NCBI GenBank assembly: GCA_900768845.1
Contig: CAAGEK010000060.1
Span: forward strand, 1 to 18,538
Length of the DNA: 18,538 bases
Reading direction: 5' to 3'
Origin: Alphaproteobacteria bacterium
Lineage (GTDB): Bacteria; Pseudomonadota; Alphaproteobacteria; CAAGCB01; CAG-977
Shown: piece by piece, positions 6,163 through 13,168 of the stretch
Numbering within the stretch: the stretch's first letter is position 1
How the letters are laid out: each line of letters starts with the position of its first letter
Made by a program: the position numbers and the translations under genes
The notes under the pieces: model-generated
The model's database searches: none
Seen by the model: only the letters and a program-made list of their open reading frames with translations
What the model was told of the DNA's origin: nothing

Positions 6163-8136
6163 TTACACGCCGTTTTCACCGGTTGCGGGTGCGCCGGCCG
6201 GCGGAACGGGAGGGTTCGCCGGTTTTTCGGCGACCTTGCCGTTCGCTCCGCCCTTTCCGGCGACGCTACCGTTTGTTCCGTTTTTTTCTGCAGTGCCGGC
6301 GTTCGCTCCGCCCTTTCCGGCGAGCTTGCCTTGCCTCTCATCCGTTTCGACATCGCGGCTGTTCGCTCCGCCCCTGACGGCGGAGGCTTGAGCCCCTTCC
6401 TCCCCCCTTCCGGACGGGCGGGCGTCCGGCGATTTTTGCCCTTCCGCCGTATCCGTTACGGAAGAAACGGGAGAACGCCCCGCTTTTCCCTGACGGGCGA
6501 TCTGCCGCGCTCTGGCTTTTTCCTGCGCCAAAGCCTTTTTCAACGCGGCTTCCTTTTCCTTGCGCCGCTTCACTTCCTCTTGACGGCGCAATTCCTCCAA
6601 CCGCCGCTCTTCCATCGCTTTTTTAAGAGCCTCTTCCTGTTTGCGACGCATTTCTTCGCGCATTCTCTGTTCTTCGCGGCGGCGAAACTCCAAAACCAGC
6701 GGATCGATTTCCCCGTTTTCCATATCGCGCAAATATTGAGCGCGCATTTTGGCCAACAGCCGCCTGCCCACCTTGTCGGAACGGATGCCGTACACGATTT
6801 TGTACAGCTCTATCCCCTGACGAACCGTTTCGCTGAGCGTACCGTCCAAAGGCCCTTTGTAATACTGGCCTTTGGACAGGATTTGTTGCAACTCGACCCG
6901 TTCGTCAAATGTCAGTTCGTCGCGTTCCACTTCACCGTTGACGACCAAACGCATGAAATGCAATAAAGACGGATTGGCATATCCGTCGCCGGGCAAATCG
7001 TACATCAGCTGGAAACGCCGGATGGCTTCGCGACTGCGTCTGCCCAGAACGCCGTCTATTTCTCCGTCATACAGCTTCAACTCCGCCAGCGTTTTTTGCA
7101 CTTCCGTAGCATCTTCCAATGAAAAGGAAGATTGTTTCTCCCTGTATTTTTTAATGAATTCGGGCTTGCCCTGAATCCTGTCCGCCAAATGTCCTACGGC
7201 GATCGCGTACAATACCGAATTGTTCCATTGCATCGTGACGCGGAAATTGGAATAAACCAAAAAAGCGGGACCTTGTATGCCGGCGGGCAAAAACAATTCG
7301 GCGGGCGTCGTATCCGGTTCGTCCCAAGACGTTTGCGACGGAAACACGACGCCTTCCTTTTTCCATTCGCGCAACGTCCTTTTTTGTTCAATCAGCGTCC
7401 AATCGAACTTTTTGGGCAGGAACACCTCCCTGCCCCACGGCAACTTGTCATCCCATCCGATGGAAGACAGGTAATTCGCCGCGGATGCAAGCGCGTCAGG
7501 CAGGCTGTTCCACAAATCGACGCAACCGTCGTTATCGTAATCGACGCCGTATTCCAAATAAGTGGACGGCATAAACTGGAAATTTCCCATCGCCCCCGCC
7601 CATGAACCGTTCATTTTTGAAGGAGGCAACCCCTTTTGCACCATCCGGACGGCTTTCAACAGTTCCGAACGGAAAAAGGCGGGGCGGCGGGTGTCGTAAG
7701 CCAATGTCGCCAAAGCGTTGAGTATGGAAAAACGCCCCAAAGACGTTCCGAAGTTCGTTTCCATCCCCCAAAACGCCGCCAGATACGGAGCGGGAACGCC
7801 GTACTTTAGGGAAATCTCGTCAAAGATTTTTTTATGGGTTTGCAACAGCTTGACGGCCTTGCGCACTCTTAAACCGTTAATGGCGTTATCGATATACGAT
7901 TGAAAATCCTTACGAAATTCGGGTTGCTTGCGGTCGGAAGAAATGACGGCGGGAAGAAGTTTCAAATCAAAAAACGCCTTGTCCAGCGTTTGCGCCGACA
8001 CGCCGCTTTCCACGGCTTCCCGACGGAATTCTTCGTACCATTCGTCGAACGACAAGCCGGCTCCCCCTTCGGCGAAAGCCGAAACAGGCGAAAAAACGGC
8101 ACATCCGACCAAGCACCATTTCATCCAAAAGCTCAT
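6163..8136 (-). CDS. MltB-type lytic murein transglycosylase with two PG-binding domains and a long repeat tail
   Basis: A 657-residue exported enzyme that cleaves peptidoglycan glycan strands to 1,6-anhydro-MurNAc ends. A signal peptide ends near PVSAFA/EGG (about residue 22). The MltB-like catalytic domain spans about 27-325, with the catalytic glutamate in WGMETNFG (E126) and the conserved stretches GAMGNFQFMPSTYLEYGVD and VLYAIAVGHLADR. Two peptidoglycan-binding-type modules follow (about 338-395 and 408-465). Residues 483-550 are a highly charged R/E/K coiled coil. The last 100 residues are low-complexity with GGAN at 589, 609 and 629, a 20-residue repeat. The tail is unusual for the family. 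A GGGGAG sequence upstream is rather far from the ATG, so the start is slightly uncertain. Confidence 0.92.
   Translation of the reverse strand: MSFWMKWCLVGCAVFSPVSAFAEGGAGLSFDEWYEEFRREAVESGVSAQTLDKAFFDLKLLPAVISSDRKQPEFRKDFQSYIDNAINGLRVRKAVKLLQTHKKIFDEISLKYGVPAPYLAAFWGMETNFGTSLGRFSILNALATLAYDTRRPAFFRSELLKAVRMVQKGLPPSKMNGSWAGAMGNFQFMPSTYLEYGVDYDNDGCVDLWNSLPDALASAANYLSSIGWDDKLPWGREVFLPKKFDWTLIEQKRTLREWKKEGVVFPSQTSWDEPDTTPAELFLPAGIQGPAFLVYSNFRVTMQWNNSVLYAIAVGHLADRIQGKPEFIKKYREKQSSFSLEDATEVQKTLAELKLYDGEIDGVLGRRSREAIRRFQLMYDLPGDGYANPSLLHFMRLVVNGEVERDELTFDERVELQQILSKGQYYKGPLDGTLSETVRQGIELYKIVYGIRSDKVGRRLLAKMRAQYLRDMENGEIDPLVLEFRRREEQRMREEMRRKQEEALKKAMEERRLEELRRQEEVKRRKEKEAALKKALAQEKARARQIARQGKAGRSPVSSVTDTAEGQKSPDARPSGRGEEGAQASAVRGGANSRDVETDERQGKLAGKGGANAGTAEKNGTNGSVAGKGGANGKVAEKPANPPVPPAGAPATGENGV
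6241..6375. repeat. 60-bp repeat encoding the GGAN tail of the MltB-like protein
   Basis: GTTCGCTCCGCCC recurs at 6241, 6301 and 6361, exactly 60 bp apart. The first two copies agree over 23 bases and the third has diverged after about 15. On the minus strand the units encode 20-residue repeats, each containing GGAN. The spacing shows tandem duplication inside the coding sequence. Confidence 0.8.
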
Positions 8137-8210
8137 ATGACGACGAATCTCCCCGCAACGTTCACCCCACCCTACGCAAAAGGCGTTATTTTTTCGTTAA
8201 CCGTCCGAAG

Positions 8211-8236
8211 AAAAAGGGCGGGTTTTCCCCGCCCTT
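8211..8236 (-). terminator. Intrinsic terminator after the PH-like protein gene
   Basis: Read on the minus strand: AAGGGCGGG, a short A-rich loop, CCCGCCC and then TTTTTCTT. The 7-bp GC stem pairs 8216-8222 with 8228-8234, and the T run is 8215-8211. It separates the PH-like gene (stop at 8279) from the MltB-like gene downstream. Confidence 0.9.
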
Positions 8237-8278
8237 CGGCCATATCGGGCAATCCGTGCGAAACAGGCGGCAAACAGC

Positions 8279-8935
8279 CTATTTCCCCGTCAATTCCCGC
8301 AATTTCCTGTACAAAACCAACGCTTTGCAATAGCTTTCGACGCTTAACAAGGGAAAGCGCGCCTCGCCCATTTCCGTCAACGCGGAAAAGCGGCCGGCCG
8401 TTTCCCCTCTCGGAGCCTGAAGGAAAAACCCGCGAACGGAAGACAGCGGATAAACCGTGCAGGAATATTGATCGGAAACTTTTGAAAAGCACAACAGGCT
8501 TTTGGTCGTCAAGGCCAGTGCCGCCGTATCCGACATGGAGCCCGACAAAATCTTGAAAATCATTTGGTCGCCGACACACATATCCATCAGCATCGCTTCG
8601 ACCAAAGGCGGCATCTGTTCAATCATCTGCCCCGACATTTTATGGAACAGCCCTTTCATTTGTTCCAAGGGGATTTCTTCACGCGGCTGGGCGAAACCGT
8701 CGGTTTTTCCCGCGCTCAGCTCTCCGGCCTTATCCTTTGCCTCGCTGACTTTCTGTTTCGCCTTTTCAGCCAGCTCCTTCATATCGAGATTCTTGGCCTT
8801 TTCCGCAATGCCGCCAAAAAATCCGGACAGCTTTTTGCCGACGTCTTGCGCTTTGGCAGCCATATCGTCGGTTTGATTTTCTGCGGCGGGCGTTTCGGTT
8901 TTTTCCGTGCTGTTTTCTTTTACGGTATCGTTCAT
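8279..8935 (-). CDS. Protein with helical N-terminus and bacterial PH-like domain, unknown function
   Basis: A 218-residue protein. The start is placed at MNDTVKENSTEK because AAAGGGG stands about ten bases upstream; a longer version adding 14 residues has no such site. Residues 1-75 are polar with charged amphipathic heptads (EKAKNLDMKELAEKAKQKVS), suggesting a surface-binding or coiled helix. Residues about 120-215 (DQMIFKILSGSMSD, ALTTKSLLCFSK, YPLSSVRGFF) have the strand pattern and the 'ALTTKSLL...PLSSV' signature of bacterial PH-like domains, followed by a C-terminal helix. There is no signal peptide or transmembrane segment. It is monocistronic, with its own terminator. The PH-like call is fold-level inference; no function follows. 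Confidence 0.65.
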   Translation of the reverse strand: MNDTVKENSTEKTETPAAENQTDDMAAKAQDVGKKLSGFFGGIAEKAKNLDMKELAEKAKQKVSEAKDKAGELSAGKTDGFAQPREEIPLEQMKGLFHKMSGQMIEQMPPLVEAMLMDMCVGDQMIFKILSGSMSDTAALALTTKSLLCFSKVSDQYSCTVYPLSSVRGFFLQAPRGETAGRFSALTEMGEARFPLLSVESYCKALVLYRKLRELTGK

Positions 8936-8977
8936 TTCTGTATTCCCCTTTCGGATGCAAACAAAAGACGGTTTCAT

Positions 8978-9149
8978 TATGTCATTCTTCGCCCCGACAC
9001 TCTATAAAAAATTTTCCGCCTTTTGCATATTTTTTGATACATTAAATTAATTTTATAATATAAGATATTGAAATATATTGATTTATTATTTTTAAATTAA
9101 AGCCCTTGATTTTTTAAAAAAGATACGGCACAATACCCGCGATAAATCC
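8978..9149. other. AT-rich spacer between PH-like gene and tRNA-Ser
   Basis: A strongly AT-rich intergenic stretch (about 9003-9120) without any open frame worth calling. It carries the tRNA promoter at its right end. The leftward promoter of the PH-like gene should also lie here, but no hexamer pair is convincing enough to list. Confidence 0.6.
9106..9134 (+). promoter_or_regulatory. Promoter of tRNA-Ser
   Basis: TTGATT (9106-9111) and CACAAT (9129-9134) have a 17-base spacer. The -10 element ends 15 bases before the mature tRNA 5' end. Confidence 0.5.
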
Positions 9150-9239
9150 GGATGGGTGGCAGAGCGGTTGAATGCATCGGTCTTGAAAACCGACGACTCT
9201 TTGCGGGGTCCGTGAGTTCGAATCTCACCCCATCCGCCA
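9150..9239 (+). tRNA. tRNA-Ser (anticodon UGA)
   Basis: A 90-base class II tRNA. The acceptor stem GGATGGG pairs with CCCATCC, followed by discriminator G and an encoded CCA. The anticodon stem TCGGT/ACCGA holds loop CTTGAAA with anticodon TGA at 9184-9186, which reads UCA and related serine codons. A long variable arm (GACTCTTTGCGGGGTC region) and the T arm GTGAGTTCGAATCTCAC are as expected for tRNA-Ser. A promoter precedes and an intrinsic terminator follows. Confidence 0.97.
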
Positions 9240-9249
9240 TTTATGAACA

Positions 9250-9280
9250 AAGCCGCTTAAAAAGCGGCTTTTCATTTTTT
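9250..9280 (+). terminator. Intrinsic terminator after tRNA-Ser
   Basis: AAGCCGCTT (9250-9258), a three-base loop and AAGCGGCTT (9262-9270) form a perfect 9-bp stem followed by TTCATTTTTT. Confidence 0.9.
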
Positions 9281-9319
9281 AACGGCGGAAGCGAGCCGAA
9301 ACGGTTTTCCGACAGCCGC

Positions 9320-9859
9320 TCACACCGTTTCCGGCGTTTCTTTCGTGATGTATTTTGGCGGAATGACGCCGTTTTTGACGACAATCAGGTAATACGGCAC
9401 GACCGAAAAGCGCAAGCCCAGTTTTTCATCGCAAAGCGACCAATCGACCGGAGAAGCGTCTATTTCATTGACGCCGCCCAACTTGACCAGCACTTCATCG
9501 ACATTTTGCGGCAAATCGTTTAAATCCGGCCTGAGGGCGGGAGAAACGTAAAGGGCCTCTATCAAACCGTCCTTTTGCAATTCATCCGCATCGATTGAAA
9601 ACAAATCCGAATCTTCAATAAAAGGCCTGAACATATTCATGCTTTTTTCCGTCCGGCGTATCGGTTCGGAAAACCCTCGAACGGCACGGCTTCGACCGGT
9701 AAAACAGCTTTCCATCCAATTGACGATTCCCGTATGCGTCGTTTCTCCGCTACGTTTGTAATAATAACTTAAATCGGCGGACGCATTTCGGGCGAACGAC
9801 AATATCCCCTCCCGCAAAGCGGAGTTTCCTTTGGCGATGTAGTGGTAAAGCTTTGTCAT
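9320..9859 (-). CDS. Unrecognised 179-residue protein, possibly a catalytic effector-like domain
   Basis: I do not recognise a family with confidence. CGGAGG lies six bases upstream of the ATG, and the gene follows the SseB-like gene by 27 bases, so the two are probably one operon. The protein is soluble, with no signal peptide or membrane segment. It opens with LYHYIAKGNSALREGILSFA, which resembles the start of ADP-ribosyltransferase-like and DarT-like folds ('YHYT...N...IL..GL'). Other conspicuous strings are DLSYYYKRSGETTHTGIVNWME, GRSRAVRGFSEPI, LFSIDADEL and ASPVDWSLCDE. The second ART hallmarks cannot be confirmed, so the resemblance is weak. Confidence 0.55.
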   Translation of the reverse strand: MTKLYHYIAKGNSALREGILSFARNASADLSYYYKRSGETTHTGIVNWMESCFTGRSRAVRGFSEPIRRTEKSMNMFRPFIEDSDLFSIDADELQKDGLIEALYVSPALRPDLNDLPQNVDEVLVKLGGVNEIDASPVDWSLCDEKLGLRFSVVPYYLIVVKNGVIPPKYITKETPETV

Positions 9860-9886
9860 ATCCGGCCTCCGTATTTTTCAGTCATA

Positions 9887-10315
9887 TCAAAACCGCCTTC
9901 CGTCCTCTTTGAACAAGGCCAGCACTTTTATCTGATCCGCCGTCAGAACAAAAGACGGCGTTGAACGGGGATTTAAAATTATGCCGTCGGATTTGCGCAA
10001 ACGAAACAGATTGATCCAATCGTTGCAATGCATAAACACGGCCTTTCCCGTGTGCGGCGGGATTTTGTCTTCAGAGGAAAAAAGCGGCATTAAATGCATT
10101 TTCAAATCCGCGAAATAAACGATGTCGGGGCGGAATGCGCCCGCCGCGGCCGACCGGCCGTCGTTTACAAGCGTATCGCCCGCCTTTTCCGCCCCCGACA
10201 GAACCAAAACGTCCGTGCAACGGAACGCCTGCAACAAGCGGACATAATTTTCCTTGGTTTTGTCGGAAACAAATGCGGACAAATGCTTTTCCAAAAGATT
10301 GCCGGCGTTTTTCAC
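9887..10315 (-). CDS. SseB-like domain protein
   Basis: A 142-residue protein with a GTG start, chosen because AAGGAGG sits five bases upstream; the longer ATG version runs through the promoter region. The stretch DIVYFADLKMHLMPLFSSEDKIP (about 64-86) and DGIILNPRSTPSFVLTADQI (about 110-129) match the pattern of the SseB N-terminal domain (PF07179-type), where a 'lPvFts.eel' strand is followed by 'gl.iNP......l....i'. In the family this domain is found in proteins linked to secretion systems and to many uncharacterised cytosolic proteins, so the role is open. It is divergent from the HExxH operon, with promoters back to back, and is followed by the unrecognised gene at 9320-9859. Confidence 0.65.
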   Translation of the reverse strand: MKNAGNLLEKHLSAFVSDKTKENYVRLLQAFRCTDVLVLSGAEKAGDTLVNDGRSAAAGAFRPDIVYFADLKMHLMPLFSSEDKIPPHTGKAVFMHCNDWINLFRLRKSDGIILNPRSTPSFVLTADQIKVLALFKEDGRRF

Positions 10316-10340
10316 TGCTTCCTCCTTCCGTTCCGTATTA

Positions 10341-10369
10341 ATAAGAAGACATTTTGAACGCTTTATCAA
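10341..10369 (-). promoter_or_regulatory. Leftward promoter for the SseB-like gene pair
   Basis: On the minus strand TTGATA (10364-10369) and TCTTAT (10341-10346) are 17 bases apart and lie 26 bases before the GTG start. The -10 match is imperfect. Confidence 0.4.
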
Positions 10370-10399
10370 ACGAAAAATGCACATTTTGGACACAAACAT

Positions 10400-10428
10400 T
10401 TGACAAAATCGGCAAATCGAGATACTTT
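10400..10428 (+). promoter_or_regulatory. Rightward promoter of the HExxH/ELM1-like operon
   Basis: TTGACA (10400-10405) is a perfect -35 element, followed after 17 bases by TACTTT (10423-10428). The predicted start of transcription is about 25 bases ahead of the first ATG. It is arranged back to back with the leftward promoter, leaving about 30 bases between the -35 elements. Confidence 0.7.
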
Positions 10429-10461
10429 AGTATTGTAATATTGCATAAAAGGGCATCAGAA

Positions 10462-11982
10462 ATGGCAGGCAACGTATCTTTGCAATCCGGCTTTTCCTCT
10501 CCGGCTCCTCAAAAAGCTTCCGCCCGTCCGGTGCAAAGTCTGGATAACGCGTGGACGAAAGATCCGAACGTCGTTTACGCTCTGGATACCGAAGGAAACA
10601 GGCTGTTTCCGTATACGATCGCTCCGGGTATGAACGACGCGTTAAAGGTCGACCTGATGAACATGATAAACAGGGCTTGCCTGTCCCCGACGGGACGCGA
10701 TACGTTGCAACAGGCCAGCGAGATGGGGCATTCTTTCCGTTTGTACTGCGAAAACGACAATCGCGGCGGTTTTTATAATCCGTACAACCGCGAAATTTGT
10801 ATGAACACGCTCGGAGCCCATCCCGATTTCATATGCAGTGCTTTGGTTCACGAGGCGCGCCATTCCATTCAATTCGACCAAGTACCGGAATTTATGCAAA
10901 GGTTCAGGGATTTCGCCAATTTGGATTTCAAATCCTACACAATCGTCAACCGTGCCGTTGAAGCCGACGCTGTTGCCGTACAATCAAAATTCAATGCGGA
11001 AATGGCTATGGCCGGAGATACGGGGCCGTATGAGGCGATGCGTTTTCATCAATCGGCCAATGTGTCGGAATTTATGATGCAAGCCGCACGGCAAGGCAGG
11101 CTGGACGATCCGGCGACATTGAAAGAAGGCGCGAATAAATGGTATGAATCGACCGGACTAATCGATTTTTACGATAATTATTATGCCAGCGTTGAAAAAG
11201 GCCGCATACAAAACATGGGAAAACAAAACACTTTGACGGACGAGGATTTGAACGTTCTGACAAGTTCCCTGTTCAAAGTGCGCGATCGGCAATACGCCGG
11301 TGATTCGGGTGATTATCTGAAAACGCCGCAGAAAACGATGTTGACGGAAAAGGCGTATCACGATGTCAAGCAGGCAAACGCCTTATGCGGTAAAACGGAT
11401 AATTCCGTTGATTCCATGCCGGTTTTTAACAATTTGACGGGCAAAGCCATGGAAATAACCCATGCCGAAAGGATTCAAATGAATCCGACGGATTATTGGG
11501 AAATGAAAGGCTTGAAAATGCCGCCGCCTCCGCCGCCGAGGGTGGACGCAAACGGCAATGTGATGCCGCCTCCGCCGCCGAGGGTGGATGCAAACGGCAA
11601 TGTGATGCCGCCTCCGCCGCCGAGGGTGGATACAAACGGCAATGTAGTGCCGCCTCCGCCGCCAAGAGTGGACGCGAACGGCAACGTGATGCCGCCTCCG
11701 CCGCCGAGAGTGGACGCGAACGGCAATGTGATGCCGCCTCCGCCGCCGAGGGTGGACGCAAACGGCAACGTGATGCCGCCTCCGCCGCCAAGAACAGCAC
11801 AACAAGCTCAGCCGTTCCGAATGAAGCCGATGACGGCGGAAGAAATTAAAGCCTCCGGAGCTCCCCCTCCCCCGCCCGCGCATATGTCTTTGCACGCCCG
11901 ACTGATGGCTGTCCAAAAGCAACAGCAGACACAGCTCAGTGCGGCTCAGATTCTTCAGATGCGCAAAAGCAACGTACACTAA
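10462..11982 (+). CDS. Putative HExxH metallopeptidase with proline-rich tandem repeat
   Basis: A 506-residue protein. The start is MAGNVSLQSGF: AAAAGGGC lies upstream, and its N-terminus aligns with that of the next gene. Residues about 25-330 form the shared domain. ALVHEARHSIQFDQVP holds the zinc-binding motif H130-E131-x-x-H134, and NRAVEADAVAVQ (E167) is a plausible third ligand, as in gluzincins. I believe this resembles the DUF6782 group of putative metallopeptidases, from memory and unverified. From residue 353 come six full copies and a partial seventh of a 14-residue unit, MPPPPPRVDANGNV. A second PPPPP stretch and a glutamine-rich, basic end (QLSAAQILQMRKSNVH) follow. There is no signal peptide. 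First gene of a three-gene operon; activity and location are inference. Confidence 0.75.
   Translation: MAGNVSLQSGFSSPAPQKASARPVQSLDNAWTKDPNVVYALDTEGNRLFPYTIAPGMNDALKVDLMNMINRACLSPTGRDTLQQASEMGHSFRLYCENDNRGGFYNPYNREICMNTLGAHPDFICSALVHEARHSIQFDQVPEFMQRFRDFANLDFKSYTIVNRAVEADAVAVQSKFNAEMAMAGDTGPYEAMRFHQSANVSEFMMQAARQGRLDDPATLKEGANKWYESTGLIDFYDNYYASVEKGRIQNMGKQNTLTDEDLNVLTSSLFKVRDRQYAGDSGDYLKTPQKTMLTEKAYHDVKQANALCGKTDNSVDSMPVFNNLTGKAMEITHAERIQMNPTDYWEMKGLKMPPPPPPRVDANGNVMPPPPPRVDANGNVMPPPPPRVDTNGNVVPPPPPRVDANGNVMPPPPPRVDANGNVMPPPPPRVDANGNVMPPPPPRTAQQAQPFRMKPMTAEEIKASGAPPPPPAHMSLHARLMAVQKQQQTQLSAAQILQMRKSNVH
11518..11796 (+). repeat. 42-bp tandem repeat encoding MPPPPPRVDANGNV
   Basis: Unit starts are at 11518 (45 bp, one extra proline), 11563, 11605, 11647, 11689 and 11731, with a partial copy from 11773. 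Units are nearly identical at DNA level (differences such as GCA/GCG, AAT/AAC, ATG/GTG). Unit 3 has T for A and unit 4 begins with V. All units keep the reading frame. High DNA identity implies recent expansion and likely copy-number variation among strains. Confidence 0.95.
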
Positions 11983-12019
11983 ACTTTAGTTGCCCTTCCC
12001 CTTTCGGAGTACTTTTATA

Positions 12020-13150
12020 ATGGCAAGCAAGAACTTACAATCGGCTTTTTCATCTCCGATCGCACAGTCTCAGGCCGTCAAACCGGCGCAAAGTCTGGAA
12101 AACGCTTGGACGGAAGAGCCGTCTGTCGTTTATGCTCTGGACGCTGAAGGAAATCGTCTGTTTCCCTACATCTTGGTGGTAGACGAAAAGAACATTGACG
12201 GAAAAGTTCGCCTGATGAATTGCATGAACCGCGCCTGTTTATCGGAAACGGGACGCGAAACGTTGCAACAATCCGCCGAAACAGGTCTCAGTTTCCTACT
12301 GCATCCGGAAATGAGCGATGATAGAGGCGGCTTTTATAACCACGATCACCGGGTGATTTGCATAAACGCACACATGAATGACGATTTTATGTGCAATGCT
12401 TTGGTTCACGAGGCGCGCCATTCCATCCAATTTGACCAAGTTCCCAAAATGAATGAAACATTCAAAGATTTTGATTTGGACTTTAAATCTTTTATGATTC
12501 TCAACCGTGCGATGGAAGCGGACGCCGTAGCCGTGCAAGCAAAATGCGCGGCAGAGTTGGCGGCTTTGGGCGATACGGGGGTGGCAGAGGGGGCTCCGAA
12601 CTACCGTCATGTCGTAAATGTATACGAACAGGCCGCAAAAGAAGGAAAGCTTGATGCTCCCGATACGATGAAAAAAGCGGCGGATGCGTGGTATAAAAAC
12701 TATGCTACAGTCGACTGGTATGATAATTATTATTCAGAATTTGAACCGAAGCGTGTTTCCGGCCGAAAAGAAATAAAGACGCTTTCGGACGAGCAACCGG
12801 ACTTTTTTGTAGGCTCTCTGTTTAAATTCAAAGACTGCCAATATGCCGGAAATTCTGCGGAATATTTAAAAACGCCCGAAAAATTGTCGTGTTCGGATAA
12901 AGCCTACAAGAGAGTTGCAAAAGCCAACAAAATGTACGGACAAACGGATACTTCCATTGACCGGATGTACTCCGTCGATCCTGTTTCTCTGCGTCCTACC
13001 GATTGCACGCACGGGCAAAAGAAGCTGGCGGCCAAAGAAAAACAGAAAAATAACCTAAAACAAAAACGCGATGCTTTTTATAATAATAAACAGCCTTCGT
13101 CAAAACAGCTTCTGGCTCTCAAGACAAAAGCTAAAGGCAGATCTTTTTAA
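12020..13150 (+). CDS. Putative HExxH metallopeptidase, paralogue of the preceding gene
   Basis: A 376-residue paralogue of the gene before it, starting at MASKNLQSAFSSP, 37 bases after that gene's stop; GGAG lies ten bases upstream. The two align from the first residues (QSLENAWTEEPSVVYALDAEGNRLFPY here) through RGGFYN, ALVHEARHSIQFDQVP (H130, E131, H134), NRAMEADAVAVQ (E166), WYDNYY, FKFKDCQYAGNSAEYLKTPEK and beyond. It lacks the proline-rich repeat and ends instead in a lysine-rich region with RDAFYNN, then SSKQLLAL and KAKGRSF, a tail shared with the next gene. No signal peptide. Zinc-peptidase activity is inferred from the motif only. Tandem duplication followed by divergence explains the pair. 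Confidence 0.75.
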   Translation: MASKNLQSAFSSPIAQSQAVKPAQSLENAWTEEPSVVYALDAEGNRLFPYILVVDEKNIDGKVRLMNCMNRACLSETGRETLQQSAETGLSFLLHPEMSDDRGGFYNHDHRVICINAHMNDDFMCNALVHEARHSIQFDQVPKMNETFKDFDLDFKSFMILNRAMEADAVAVQAKCAAELAALGDTGVAEGAPNYRHVVNVYEQAAKEGKLDAPDTMKKAADAWYKNYATVDWYDNYYSEFEPKRVSGRKEIKTLSDEQPDFFVGSLFKFKDCQYAGNSAEYLKTPEKLSCSDKAYKRVAKANKMYGQTDTSIDRMYSVDPVSLRPTDCTHGQKKLAAKEKQKNNLKQKRDAFYNNKQPSSKQLLALKTKAKGRSF

Positions 13151-13168
13151 AGAAAAAAGGAGACTTTC

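Noticed and set aside
8100..8136. Possible lipobox LVGC in the MltB-like signal peptide
   Set aside because: The cysteine is at residue 11, too early for a lipoprotein signal; a normal signal peptidase I site (SAFA/EGG) follows.
10354..10461. Longer start for the first HExxH gene
   Set aside because: The extension reads through the TTGACA/TACTTT promoter, and the paralogue aligns from MAGN/MASK onward.
11518..11796. Tandem 42-bp units considered as a CRISPR-like or noncoding array
   Set aside because: No unique spacers; units are contiguous, in frame and coding.
11383..11979. Long minus-strand frames rich in R/H or GGGGG opposite the proline repeats
   Set aside because: They are antisense shadows of the 42-bp coding repeat; no ribosome binding site, and low-complexity sequence dictated by the repeat.
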